64,000 nt of DNA from Bartonella koehlerae C-29. Its GTDB lineage: Bacteria > Pseudomonadota > Alphaproteobacteria > Rhizobiales > Rhizobiaceae. Position 1 is the stretch's first letter. Each line of letters opens with the position of its first letter. The stretch spans positions 852,389 through 916,388 of the forward strand of contig NZ_KL407334.1 of the NCBI RefSeq assembly GCF_000706625.1, written 5' to 3'. A model generated the notes under the pieces. That model searched no databases. It was not told the origin of the DNA and was given only the letters and a program-made list of their open reading frames with translations. Positions 38,257 to 47,922 of the stretch are shown here, piece by piece. A program made the position numbers and the translations under genes.

Positions 38257-38519
38257 CAAACTGTGCGCTTCAAAGTATATTGTTTTTTGTATTTTTCTCT
38301 TTTTCTTTGATAAAAAAGCTTAGGGAAAAATGAGAAAAGAGCAATGAAGGAACTCCTTTATGCTTTCAGTCAAAAAAAAATCGAAAGAATACTAAGGGCA
38401 TTTTTTTAGAGAAATAAAGAGGATGTTGAAGAGGATTATTATAATTTTAGATTGAAAATAGGTTTTGCAGAGCTAATTACGTTTCATATCTGTCCAGATA
38501 TGAAGGGGAGGGTGTGATT
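38257..38519. other. spacer between first and second autotransporter genes
   Basis: The gap from the pseudogene stop to the next start is ~380 bases. Its first ~116 bases belong to the repeat. The remainder is AT-rich and ends with a 22-base perfect inverted repeat directly before the ribosome site of the next gene. A promoter is expected here. Confidence 0.45.
38483..38504 (+). promoter_or_regulatory. 22-bp perfect inverted repeat abutting a ribosome site
   Basis: TTCATATCTG, TC, CAGATATGAA: 10-bp arms around a 2-base centre. It ends one base before GGGGAGGG, the ribosome site of the autotransporter at 38520. It could be a dimeric operator or, in RNA, a hairpin next to the ribosome site. 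The other two autotransporter genes lack it. Confidence 0.5.
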
Positions 38520-41084
38520 ATGCGATATAAGTGGAAACGGAGTTATTGGGTACTCATTGTGAGCAGCTGTTTTGTGCAAGCAGTTTTTGCGGGGGAGGGG
38601 GGGAGATGGCTTTTTTGTCTGCCTTCAAGCTATAGTGAAAATGAGAAAACATTCCATACTCGGTATAATGAGGATGTAAGAACAGTGAATTGCATACTTG
38701 AAGCATCTAACATGAACGTTCTTTTAGGAATGAACGAGGGGAAAGATACTTTGGAAAGGCTTAGTGGCTTCACCATGAAGAACAGCCCTGAAATATTGGT
38801 TAGAAAAATACGGGGACTTGAGAGCAAGAATGATGGTAATGCTGTACAGAATATACAAAAAACAAATATTACGCCACTTAAAAAGCTTGAACTCATTTTT
38901 GTTAAAGATGGGGCACGTCTGGAAAATTTTGTACTCGATCATAATGGGAAAGCCTACATTTCAAATGATGGTGAGATAGATAATCCAGGACAATCCATCA
39001 ATAACACGGTGAGGAATGGTGCAGAGCTTTATGTTTATGCGGGAGGTTTCAGTAAGAATAGCAAAATTGAACATGGTGGGACTGAAAATGTTCAGGCTTT
39101 AAAAGGAAAACAAGGTTTTTCAAAAAATGCTATCGTTAAAGAAGACGGACAGCAAAGTGTTGGGAATGGAGGAAAAGTGGAAGGGACCAAAATTTATGGT
39201 GGAGAGCAGTTTGTTTTCGGAGAAGGGGATGTTGGAGGACAGATTAAAGGGAGTAGTGCTTCTAGTACTATTATTTATGGTCAAGGGGAAACATTAGGAC
39301 AACAAAAGATATACGATGGAGGGATAACTTGGAATACAAAAGTTATGCGTGGAGGTGTGCAAGAGATTTCAAAAAAGACTCAAAGCGTAAAAAATGGTGG
39401 CTCTGCTTTTGATACACAAGTCTTTAGTGGTGGTAAACAGCGTATTTTAGAAGGGGGTAAAGCTATTGGAGTTACTTTAAATGAGACCTCTATTCAGGAA
39501 GTATATGCTGATGGATTTGTAAAAAATCTAACAATTAATGATAAAGCAAAATCATTGGTGTATGCTGGGAGTACATTGGAAGGAAAAACACTGGTAAGTC
39601 ATTCTGGACAACTTCATCTTTATGCTGGAAAAGAGCAACATCGTACTACTGTAGAAGAGATTATTTTAAATGGAAAAGAGACAAAACTGTATTCTATCAC
39701 CGATGAGTTTGATGGCAAAAGCTCTTTCATTCAGAAATTAAGTGGTGAGGGGAGTGTTATTTTTGCATTTACCGGCTCGGATCCCTATTATTCTCAGCTT
39801 CATGTTAATAATCTTTCAGGAAGTTTACATTTCGAGTTTAATACAACTCTTGCACAAAGTCGTGGTGATTATCTCTTCGTTGAGAAAGGCAAAGGTAATC
39901 ACGCATTAAGTGTTGCTGATTCTGGGGTTGAAATCACTGATCCTTTTTCAAATAAGCGTGATTTAATTACAGATCGAAGTGGTGAAGCCTATTTTACTTT
40001 GATAGATCTCTCTGGTGAAAAAATTCATGCTATCGATGGTGGAACCTATATGTATGATTTGAAACAGAGAAAGGACGAAAATGGAAAAGTTTGGTTTTTA
40101 TCTGCGGATCGCATCACTGGACCAGAATTTTCACTTACTGATCCGATAGATTCGTTAACTCCTGGTGGTCCGTCAACGACTCCTTCAGTCGATGCTGTAC
40201 TCTCTACAGTGGTAGCTCCTGGACTTATTTTTATTAATGAGTTGGAAATTGTGCGTACTGGCAGAGGAGTTCTAGACAAAAATAAGAAAGATATAGACTT
40301 ATGGGCTTATGCGATTAAGAGCAGAGAACGCGTTGCTACAGGCCATATGCATTTTAAGCTTGAGCAGACAGGTATAGTGGTTGGTGCTGATCAGTTGAGC
40401 GAATTAATGCATGGAGAGTTGTATGTTGGTGGTTTTGGCAGTTATGATCAAGGACGCGTTGCTCATGCACGAGGCGGTGACAGCAATCTCAACACTTATA
40501 GTATTGGAGCTTATGCGACTTATTTTGATCATCGCGGATGGTATCTAGATGGCGTTTTAAAATATAATTATTACCGTGATAATTTAAAAGCTCTTTCAAC
40601 GAATGGTTTAGTCGTTCAAAGCAATTATAATCAGTGGGCAATAGGTGGAACATTTGAAATGGGTTATCGTTTTGAGCCAGCGCAGAACACTTGGATGCAG
40701 CCTTATGTCAAATTAACAGGTTTGCAAGTTGAAAGTAAAAAAATCACACTTTCCAATAAAATGGCGGCTGATATAAGTCCATTGACTTCATTGCATAGTG
40801 AAGTTGGATTAACTGCAGGGCATGAATTTATCGTAGAGGAAACTTCATTAACGGCCTACATTACAGCAGCGTGGTTGCGTGAGAATATAAATAATAATCA
40901 TGCGACAATTAATAACCGGCATAAACTTGTCACCGACTTATCAGGAAATGCTGGTAAATTGGGAATAGGTTTGAATAGTTTCATTAACGATAAATTAACG
41001 CTTTATGCAGAAGCGAATTATCTTAAAGGACATAAGATTAAGCAAGCACTTCAAGGCATTTTGGGGTTACGCTATAGTTTTTAA
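38520..41084 (+). CDS. autotransporter (type Va), second of the array
   Basis: An ~854-residue type V secreted surface protein. The N-terminus is a signal peptide (MRYKWKRSYWVLIVSSCFVQAVFA). The passenger (to about residue 540) has repeats of roughly 20 residues with GG turns, e.g. VKNGGSAFDTQVFSGGKQ and GGKVEGTKIYGGEQ, as in AIDA-like strand-loop-strand passengers. A linker (TPSVDAVLSTVVAPGLIF) leads to a ~280-residue barrel that ends in GLRYSF with a terminal Phe. I chose ATG 38520 after GGAGGG over GTG 38514. It most resembles Bartonella inducible autotransporters (Iba-type), inferred from general likeness. Unlike its neighbours it does not share the 1.2-kb identical block; its barrel is clearly homologous but diverged. 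Confidence 0.88.
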   Translation: MRYKWKRSYWVLIVSSCFVQAVFAGEGGRWLFCLPSSYSENEKTFHTRYNEDVRTVNCILEASNMNVLLGMNEGKDTLERLSGFTMKNSPEILVRKIRGLESKNDGNAVQNIQKTNITPLKKLELIFVKDGARLENFVLDHNGKAYISNDGEIDNPGQSINNTVRNGAELYVYAGGFSKNSKIEHGGTENVQALKGKQGFSKNAIVKEDGQQSVGNGGKVEGTKIYGGEQFVFGEGDVGGQIKGSSASSTIIYGQGETLGQQKIYDGGITWNTKVMRGGVQEISKKTQSVKNGGSAFDTQVFSGGKQRILEGGKAIGVTLNETSIQEVYADGFVKNLTINDKAKSLVYAGSTLEGKTLVSHSGQLHLYAGKEQHRTTVEEIILNGKETKLYSITDEFDGKSSFIQKLSGEGSVIFAFTGSDPYYSQLHVNNLSGSLHFEFNTTLAQSRGDYLFVEKGKGNHALSVADSGVEITDPFSNKRDLITDRSGEAYFTLIDLSGEKIHAIDGGTYMYDLKQRKDENGKVWFLSADRITGPEFSLTDPIDSLTPGGPSTTPSVDAVLSTVVAPGLIFINELEIVRTGRGVLDKNKKDIDLWAYAIKSRERVATGHMHFKLEQTGIVVGADQLSELMHGELYVGGFGSYDQGRVAHARGGDSNLNTYSIGAYATYFDHRGWYLDGVLKYNYYRDNLKALSTNGLVVQSNYNQWAIGGTFEMGYRFEPAQNTWMQPYVKLTGLQVESKKITLSNKMAADISPLTSLHSEVGLTAGHEFIVEETSLTAYITAAWLRENINNNHATINNRHKLVTDLSGNAGKLGIGLNSFINDKLTLYAEANYLKGHKIKQALQGILGLRYSF

Positions 41085-41469
41085 GTTTATACGTTATTTT
41101 CTGATTAACTTTAGAAATCTAATTATTTTTTATAAAGGAAACAAGGCAATGTCTATAAATTTTTCAGAGATATAAACATTGCCGATGAGCTCATGTTCTA
41201 TTTAAAGGTAATGTCATTTTTTTATTTATTATTGCAGTGTTACAAATTGCACCTTGAATATAAGAAACAATTTAAATTTTACAATAATTCTTTTTCATTA
41301 GACTATAATAGTCTTTTAATTCATATAGTTACTATTAATACTTAAAGTTTATGATGCCGCATTACAAAGTAATTGCAACATAAATAAAACACATTATGGT
41401 TTAATCTGAAGTAAACTACCTTTGTAGTCGCGGGATGTTTGTTTCATTATTGATAGTGGAGTGTTGATC
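41085..41469. other. spacer between second and third autotransporter genes
   Basis: About 385 very AT-rich bases without a supported gene. No inverted repeat comparable to that before the second gene is seen. TTGCAA at 41373 with TATGGT 16 bases later is a poor promoter match, so I do not call it. Confidence 0.4.
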
Positions 41470-44085
41470 ATGCGGCATAAATACAAATTAAGTTTTTCAA
41501 TATTAATATTCAGTAGTTATTTCACGCAAGTTACAAGTGCGGGTGAGAGTAAAAATGAGGCACTAACAAGAGTGGAAAGTGTAGGAAATGGAAAAGAGCT
41601 AGCAAAGGGTTCTGCGCTGATCACTAGGTCTCCAGTTTCCAGTAATAATATAAAAATCAGTGATGGCAGTGTAGAAATCGTTGAGAATGGTGGATATTCA
41701 ATAGGTGCTACTATTCAAAAGGGTGGAAAACAAGTAATTACGCGCCAAGGAATTGCAATAGATACTAAGATCTTTGGTGGCAAACAATTTGTTTTTGAAG
41801 AGAGTTCTGCCAATCTTGAAGATTTGCAAAGGCAGAGTAGCGCTTATAATGTAACAGTTTCTGGTGAAGATGGAGGATTAGTAGGACAGCAGAATGTATA
41901 TGATGGTGCGACAGCTTGGGAGACGAAAGTCATAAGGAATGGGGAACAAAATCTTTATAGGGGGCATAGAGAAGAGGGTGGTATTGCACAAGGTACTATA
42001 GTTTCTGGCAATGGTAGACAGCACGTTTTAGCAGAAGGGATAGCTACTAACACTACATTGAATCAGAGTGCTACTCAAGTAGTATATCCTGATGGGATTG
42101 TGGATGGACTAACGATTAATGACTCTGCTAGCTCGTGGCTGTATGTTGGTGCAGACTTAAATGGGGAAATAAAGATCAATGATGGAGGGCATCTTTATTT
42201 GTTTGTTGGTGATATCACAGACCATATTACAAAAGAAAAGCTTTCTGTTACAGAAAGGAATGGTGAAGTGCTATTTTCTGTTGGGACACGAAGTAATAAG
42301 GATAAACCTCAGATTTATATTGAGAATTTAAGCGGTAACGGTGGAACGGTTGGTTTTGCTTCCATCCCGTATGATCCACGCCACGTTTTGCTTAATGTTG
42401 AGTATCTTTCAGGGAGTTTAACTTTTCATTTAAATATTAGTCACGCGGAAATGCACAGCGATTACTTATTCATTGAAAATGGTACAGGAAATCATAAAAT
42501 AAATATTTCCGACTCTGGTCGCGAAATTACAGGTTCCTTTTCACGAAACAACGATACTCTCGCCGAGCTTAATTTAATTTCTGATAGAAGTCAAGGTAAA
42601 GGAGCAAGTTTTACTCTGGTAAATCAATCAGGTGAAGAAATTGAAGCTATTGACGGTGGGACCTATATGTATCGTTTACATAGAAGAGAAAGGAATGCTG
42701 ATTTTAACGGTGATTTTATAACTTGGTATTTGGGTAGAGAGACTGGTAGGCCAAGTTCTTCGGTAATTTCCTCTCCACGTGTGCATAAGAGAGCGAAGAC
42801 ACGTGTTCCTTTAGTTGCTTCATCTACTGATGTGGGTATGCAATCTCATCAGAAGCCCTCTTCTTCTCAGAGGCAAGGTTCAAATTCTCAAACTACTCGT
42901 AGAAAAAATAATGAACAAACATTTAAACAACGACCTCCTCGCCATTTAAGAGATGCACAGCATTTTCCTGTTCTTCCGACTGCCTCATTTTTAGAAAGCC
43001 CAGTTTCTGATAGGTTACGCCCAACAGGCCATTATCATCCTTTTGATGAACAACAGCAGTCTGTAGTTTCTACGGATGATCAATCTTTAGCAGACCAGAT
43101 GATTGTGCGTCCCAGTCAGCAGGATAGGCCTTCACTACAATCAAGTCAGAAGTTACCAGTTTTTAATTTTTTGACTACCCCTTCTACAGATGCAGTATTG
43201 TCTATGTCCGTAACTCCAGCACTGGTTTTTCACAGTGAGATGCAAACTGTACGTGCGGGAAGAAGAATTGTAGACAGAAGTAAACAACACGCGTCTTTTT
43301 GGACATATGCAATAAAGAGCAAAGAAAACATCGTTGTAGATCATAGAGACTTCAAGCTTGATCAGACGGGTATAGTTCTAGGTATCAGTGGTGTAAGTGA
43401 GCTGATGGATGGAGAGTTTTATATCGGTAGTTTTGGCAGTTATGATCAAGCACGTGTTGCACATGCACGAGGTGGTGTTAGCAATCTAAACATTTATAGT
43501 ATTGGAGCGTATGCAACTTATTTTGATCATAATGGATGGTATCTAGATGGTGTTTTAAAATACAATCAGTATCAGAATAATCTGAAGGCTGTTTCAACGA
43601 ATGGTATAGCCATTGAAGGAAATTATGGTCAATGGGGGGTGGGTATGTCATTTGAAGCGGGTTATCGTTATAAGACAACGAAGAGTGGTTGGATGCAACC
43701 ATATGCACAATTCAGCTGGTTGCAGGTTAAAGGTAAAGAGATCAAGCTCTCGAATGAGATGATGGGTGATATAAATCGATTTACATCATTACGCAGTGAG
43801 TTTGGCTTATCTGCGGGATATGAATTCTGTTTAGGAGAAGATGTGTTCTCTATGGCTTACATTACGGCAGCATGGTTGCGTGAGAATAGAGATAACAATC
43901 ATACGACGATTAATAAGTTGCATCAATTTGTTACAGATTTGTCTGGGAATTTTGGTAAATTGGGGATTGGTTTGAGCAGTTTAGTAAGTGAGAAATTCAA
44001 GCTTTATGCGGAAGCGCAGTATGTTAAAGGGGACAAAATGAAGCAGTCCTTTCAAGGTATTTTAGGGGTACGCTATAGTTTTTAA
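41470..44085 (+). CDS. autotransporter (type Va), third of the array
   Basis: An ~871-residue autotransporter with a signal peptide (MRHKYKLSFSILIFSSYFTQVTSA). Its GG-turn repeat passenger includes VEIVENGGYSIGATIQKGGK and GGLVGQQNVYDGATAWETK. A low-complexity hydrophilic linker (about residues 430-500; basic, with HQKPSSSQRQGSNSQ) follows, then a 280-residue barrel ending in GVRYSF. ATG 41470 lies eight bases after GGAG; a GTG at 41461 is in frame. The last ~365 codons are identical to the 3' end of the upstream pseudogene except for one Met/Thr. It is probably the functional donor or recipient of a recent conversion. A role in host-cell adhesion is inferred from the family. Confidence 0.88.
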   Translation: MRHKYKLSFSILIFSSYFTQVTSAGESKNEALTRVESVGNGKELAKGSALITRSPVSSNNIKISDGSVEIVENGGYSIGATIQKGGKQVITRQGIAIDTKIFGGKQFVFEESSANLEDLQRQSSAYNVTVSGEDGGLVGQQNVYDGATAWETKVIRNGEQNLYRGHREEGGIAQGTIVSGNGRQHVLAEGIATNTTLNQSATQVVYPDGIVDGLTINDSASSWLYVGADLNGEIKINDGGHLYLFVGDITDHITKEKLSVTERNGEVLFSVGTRSNKDKPQIYIENLSGNGGTVGFASIPYDPRHVLLNVEYLSGSLTFHLNISHAEMHSDYLFIENGTGNHKINISDSGREITGSFSRNNDTLAELNLISDRSQGKGASFTLVNQSGEEIEAIDGGTYMYRLHRRERNADFNGDFITWYLGRETGRPSSSVISSPRVHKRAKTRVPLVASSTDVGMQSHQKPSSSQRQGSNSQTTRRKNNEQTFKQRPPRHLRDAQHFPVLPTASFLESPVSDRLRPTGHYHPFDEQQQSVVSTDDQSLADQMIVRPSQQDRPSLQSSQKLPVFNFLTTPSTDAVLSMSVTPALVFHSEMQTVRAGRRIVDRSKQHASFWTYAIKSKENIVVDHRDFKLDQTGIVLGISGVSELMDGEFYIGSFGSYDQARVAHARGGVSNLNIYSIGAYATYFDHNGWYLDGVLKYNQYQNNLKAVSTNGIAIEGNYGQWGVGMSFEAGYRYKTTKSGWMQPYAQFSWLQVKGKEIKLSNEMMGDINRFTSLRSEFGLSAGYEFCLGEDVFSMAYITAAWLRENRDNNHTTINKLHQFVTDLSGNFGKLGIGLSSLVSEKFKLYAEAQYVKGDKMKQSFQGILGVRYSF

Positions 44086-44201
44086 GGATGTAGGTTGGTT
44101 TCGTTTCCTGATCTGTTTTGAAAGTGTCATTTTTAAAAACGAAGTATTCAATGTATGGTTAAGGAACAGTTTTTGAGAGAATGTTGATACACTTTTTATA
44201 A
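42983..44201 (+). repeat. 1219-bp direct repeat, copy 2
   Basis: The partner of 37038-38256, in the same orientation. It covers the end of the third autotransporter and ~116 bases downstream. The junction at 42983 falls inside coding sequence where the two proteins switch from unrelated linkers to the shared FLESPVSDRLRPTGHY segment. Confidence 0.9.
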
Positions 44202-44359
44202 AATAGATAGGAGGTAGGTATGTTAGGTCATTATAGAAAGTATTTTCTCTGATCTCTCGTCCATTTTATGTATAATTTTTAGTGGAGGCATGAATTTTTT
44301 GTCTTGCTATTATCCCAGAGTTACCAATCGAGCAAATTTTAAGTGATAAGAGTTTATTT

Positions 44360-46231
44360 TTACATCAGTTGTGTTTCATATTGATCAGATAACATAAACC
44401 AAAGTGTTTCAGACTCTTCTAATTTTTTAACTATTTTCGCACGTTCTTTTATTTTTTCAGGTATTTTGTTATGGAAAGAAACAAAAGTGAGTTCTTCATC
44501 AAGTTGTGCAATTTGTTTATAAAGGTGCTCTATCAATGCTTCAGTTTCAACTATTTTTTTACGTAATGGAGCGCGATTAGCACGTTTTTGGGCGTTGCTT
44601 TTTCGTTGATCATTTTTAGAAAAGGAAAGTTGTTTTTTAAGAGATACATTTGTTTCTTTTTTGGGGGAAAGCCCAAGAATCTCTTCACGGTAAGTATGCA
44701 TGTCACCTTCATAAGGGAGTACAGTTTTATTTTTCACAAGCCATAAGCGATCCATTGTTGCTTCAATAAGATGGCGGTCATGTGCAATAAGTATTACTGC
44801 TCCATTAAAATGATTGAGTGCATATATCAGTTCTTGACGGCTATCGATGTCAAGGTGATTGGTTGGTTCATCAAGAATAAGAAGATGGGGTCCTTCAAAA
44901 ACAGTAAGTCCCATAAGCAAGCGAACTTTTTCACCTCCTGAAAGCTTTTTGGCTTTTGTCATCATTTTTTCCGTTGATATTCCCATACGAGCGACTGCAG
45001 CGCGTATTATAGATTCTGCTTTTCTTGGCATAAGATGGCGCATGTGATCTATTGCATTTTCTTCTGGTTGAAGATCATCAAGTTGATGTTGAGAAAAAAA
45101 AGCAATTTTCAGATTTGGAGCAAGGGTGATTGTTCCTTTTTCCGATTTCAGACGGCCGGCGAGCAATTTAGCAAGAGTTGATTTTCCGTTTCCGTTTGAG
45201 CCCAAGAGAGCGATACGGTCATCATTATCAATTCTTAAATTTAATTCTTGTAAAATTGGTTTTCCTGTTTCATAACCGACACTTACGTTTGATAATGCAA
45301 TAATAGGAGAGGCTACAGGCTTTTCTGCTTTTGGAAAGATAAAAGGCTGAACATGTTGAATTTTCCACCTTGTGATGGGTTTAAGCTTTTCGAGTGTCTT
45401 GAGGCGTGATTGTGCTTGTCGCGCTTTACTTGCTTTAGCACGAAAACGGACAATAAAATCTTCCATATGTTTTTGTTGCGCTTCTTGTTTTTCAATTTGT
45501 TTCTGTTGTGCTTTAATAATTTCAACTTTTTGGTGTTCGAATTGATCATAATTACCATGCCAGAAGGTAAGTTGGTTATTTTCGAGATGCATGATAGAGT
45601 TAACTGTATTATTTAAAAAATCACGATCATGACTAATTATGATCACTGTATGGGGATATTGACGCACATACTCAGAGAGCCATAAAGTTCCTTCAATATC
45701 GAGATAATTTGTTGGTTCATCGAGGAGTAAAAGATCAGGCTCAGTAAACAGTACGGCTGCTAGCGCAATTCGCATGCGCCATCCGCCGGAAAAGGACGAG
45801 AGAGGTCGTTGTTGCGTATGAGAATCAAATCCTAAACCAGAGAGGATTTTTCCGGCACGCGCTTTTGCAGAATAAGCATCAATATCGGCTAAACGTGCAT
45901 GAATGGCAGCAATACACATAGGATCAGTTGCGGTTTCTGCTTCATGAAGAAGATTAGCGCGTTCTGCGTTGGCGGCTAAGACAGTTTCGAGTAAAGAGCA
46001 CTTAGTTGCAGGTGCTTCTTGAGCAACTTGACCAATCTTTGTATTTTGTGGCATGAGAATATCGCCATTTTCGGGTGATATTTCACCTGTAATGGCGCGA
46101 AAAAGAGTTGATTTTCCAGTGCCATTACAGCCAACAAATCCGGTTTTTGAACCAACAGGAAGAGCAATGTTAGCACGGCTAATTAAAAGGCGCCCAGCTA
46201 TTCGTATGGTAATATTATTCAACACTAACAT
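44360..46231 (-). CDS. ABC-F family ATPase
   Basis: A ~623-residue soluble protein with two ABC domains and no membrane segments. The first domain has Walker A GCNGTGKST, signature LSSFSGGWRMR and Walker B LLLLDEPTNYLD. The second has GSNGNGKST, KLSGGEKVRLL and LLILDEPTNHLD. The inter-domain linker (about residues 240-300, KASKARQAQSRLKTLEKL) is the ABC-F P-site motif. A C-terminal coiled-coil ends the protein, as in YheS/Uup. Such proteins act on ribosomes to rescue or tune translation. The ATG at 46231 follows AAAGGAGG at ideal spacing; the ATG at 46252 lies upstream of that ribosome site. Confidence 0.92.
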   Translation of the reverse strand: MLVLNNITIRIAGRLLISRANIALPVGSKTGFVGCNGTGKSTLFRAITGEISPENGDILMPQNTKIGQVAQEAPATKCSLLETVLAANAERANLLHEAETATDPMCIAAIHARLADIDAYSAKARAGKILSGLGFDSHTQQRPLSSFSGGWRMRIALAAVLFTEPDLLLLDEPTNYLDIEGTLWLSEYVRQYPHTVIIISHDRDFLNNTVNSIMHLENNQLTFWHGNYDQFEHQKVEIIKAQQKQIEKQEAQQKHMEDFIVRFRAKASKARQAQSRLKTLEKLKPITRWKIQHVQPFIFPKAEKPVASPIIALSNVSVGYETGKPILQELNLRIDNDDRIALLGSNGNGKSTLAKLLAGRLKSEKGTITLAPNLKIAFFSQHQLDDLQPEENAIDHMRHLMPRKAESIIRAAVARMGISTEKMMTKAKKLSGGEKVRLLMGLTVFEGPHLLILDEPTNHLDIDSRQELIYALNHFNGAVILIAHDRHLIEATMDRLWLVKNKTVLPYEGDMHTYREEILGLSPKKETNVSLKKQLSFSKNDQRKSNAQKRANRAPLRKKIVETEALIEHLYKQIAQLDEELTFVSFHNKIPEKIKERAKIVKKLEESETLWFMLSDQYETQLM

Positions 46232-46752
46232 AATAAAAAGCCTCCTTTGCATATTTTAAAAATAAGTGCAAATGGATTTAATCTTTAAAGGTAAAATGTG
46301 TATGTTATTGTGCACCGCCATTTTTACGCTTGGTGCAAGTTGGCACAATTATTCTATTTTCCGGCTCAAAATGTTGCGAAAACTCTTATATTGAGACGGT
46401 TCATTAGGGGCATTTTTACTCCTTTCTTTAAGTGTTTTTATTCACACGCTATTCTCGTTTGTGATTTGCAAGCAAATGATTTTGATTAATTCACTATAAG
46501 AGAGTTTTAAATGAGAGAATCTTACAATATTCTGGGTTTTCATTCAAGTTGAAGAAAGGTAGATTATCTTTATAAATCAATCTATTGTATCTGTGATGGA
46601 GCAATAAATTAAAATGAGATTTTTTATTGAAATCAGCGAATAACTATACAATTCTAAAAATTGATGCGGATTTTCTCATAGTCACTTGGCAAGAGGTATC
46701 TTGCTCGTTATAAAACGGCCAGATAATTTATAATAAAATATAAGGTGGTCAA
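46232..46752. other. divergent intergenic region ABC-F/ndk
   Basis: About 520 bases with no supported gene; a 63-codon plus-strand frame at 46298 has no ribosome site or family. A hairpin GCAAGA-GGTA-TCTTGC lies at 46689-46704. It overlaps the -35 of the candidate ndk promoter listed separately. Confidence 0.45.
46701..46729 (+). promoter_or_regulatory. candidate sigma-70 promoter of ndk
   Basis: TTGCTC (46701-46706), a 17-base spacer and TAATTT (46724-46729) would start a transcript about 17-20 bases before the ndk ATG. The small hairpin at 46689-46704 overlaps the -35 and might be an operator. The match is moderate in an AT-rich genome. Confidence 0.3.
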
Positions 46753-47175
46753 ATGGCTGTAGAACGTACTTTTTCAATGATTAAACCAGACGCAACACGT
46801 CGTAATTTAACAGGTGCAATTACAAAGATGCTTGAGGATGCAGGGCTGAGTGTTATCGCATCTAAACGTGTGTGGATGAGTCAACGTGAAGCTGAAAAAT
46901 TTTATGCTGTTCATAGAGGACGCCCATTTTTTAGTGAATTGGTTGAATTTATGTCTTCTGGTTCAACCATTGTTCAGGTTTTAGAAGGCGAAAATGCAAT
47001 AGCTAAAAATCGTGAAGTGATGGGTGCTACAAATCCTGAAGATGCACGGGAAGGAACAATTCGTAAAATCCATGCTTTGTCGATAGGTGAAAATTCTGTT
47101 CATGGTTCAGATAGTGCTGAAACAGCAAAAACAGAGATCGCTTTTTGGTTTTCCGAAGTAGAAATTGTTGGTTAA
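46753..47175 (+). CDS. ndk: nucleoside diphosphate kinase
   Basis: Ndk equilibrates nucleoside di- and triphosphates. The phospho-histidine is His117 in [20 protein letters not shown] opens the protein and [14 protein letters not shown] is the Kpn-loop region. Length 140 is standard. AAGGTGG precedes the ATG. It stands alone, ended by the hairpin at 47185. Confidence 0.98.
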   Translation: MAVERTFSMIKPDATRRNLTGAITKMLEDAGLSVIASKRVWMSQREAEKFYAVHRGRPFFSELVEFMSSGSTIVQVLEGENAIAKNREVMGATNPEDAREGTIRKIHALSIGENSVHGSDSAETAKTEIAFWFSEVEIVG

Positions 47176-47184
47176 TAAAAAGCA

Positions 47185-47219
47185 AAAAATTCCGAAACAT
47201 ACTGTTTTGGAATTTTTCT
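47185..47219. terminator. bidirectional rho-independent terminator (ndk / pgsA)
   Basis: AAAAATTCCGAAAC (47185-47198) pairs with GTTTTGGAATTTTT (47204-47217) over a 5-base loop, with one G-T wobble. T-runs appear on both strands. It lies 10 bases after the ndk stop and ~50 bases after the convergent pgsA stop. Confidence 0.7.
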
Positions 47220-47266
47220 TATGAAGTTATAGATTTCTTTAAAAGAGATGTAAGATTTATCATTTT

Positions 47267-47848
47267 TCATGTGATAACATGTTTTAAACCTGCACGAAAA
47301 TAATCCCATCCTGTCCACAATGTAAGAAGGGCAGAAATCCACAGCATAGCGATGCCAAATTCCACTGTATAAGAGATAATTTTATTACCAGCTGGTCCCG
47401 CTAAAAGAAAGATAATAGCTATCATTTGTACAAAAGTTTTCCATTTTGCAAGACGAGAGACAGGGACACTAACTTTCAATTCAGCCAAATATTCACGTAA
47501 TCCTGATACAAGAATTTCCCGACAAAGAATAATAATGGCTGCCCATAATGTCCAGCCCGCAATAGTACTGTCTGCTGCAAGCAAGAGTAAAGAAGCAGAG
47601 ACGAGAAGTTTATCTGCAATTGGATCTAACATGCGCCCGATATTGGATGTTTGTTCCCAAATACGGGCAAGGTAGCCATCAAGAAAGTCAGTAATAGATG
47701 CAACCACAAAAATAGAAACAGCAGCCCAACGTGCAATATCGCTTGATTGTAATCGTCCTTCTAAAAAAAAGCATGCAACAACCATTGGCACAGCAACAAT
47801 CCGTACATAAGTTAAAATATTTGGAAAAGAAAAAGTATGATTTTTCAT
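47267..47848 (-). CDS. pgsA: phosphatidylglycerophosphate synthase
   Basis: PgsA joins CDP-diacylglycerol to glycerol-3-phosphate, the first step to phosphatidylglycerol. The CDP-alcohol phosphotransferase motif is complete in SITDFLDGYLARIWEQTSNI followed by GRMLDPIADK. FPNILTYVRIVAVP is the usual N-terminus and supports the ATG at 47848 (193 residues). The frame is open up to 47920, directly after the uvrC stop, from a TTG. About four helices follow. It is probably translated from the uvrC transcript. Confidence 0.95.
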   Translation of the reverse strand: MKNHTFSFPNILTYVRIVAVPMVVACFFLEGRLQSSDIARWAAVSIFVVASITDFLDGYLARIWEQTSNIGRMLDPIADKLLVSASLLLLAADSTIAGWTLWAAIIILCREILVSGLREYLAELKVSVPVSRLAKWKTFVQMIAIIFLLAGPAGNKIISYTVEFGIAMLWISALLTLWTGWDYFRAGLKHVIT

Positions 47849-47922
47849 AAAGCTATTTTCAATTTTTTGTGAAATTACAATATATTTTATAAACGTAACA
47901 AGACAAAGATTATGAAACAAGC

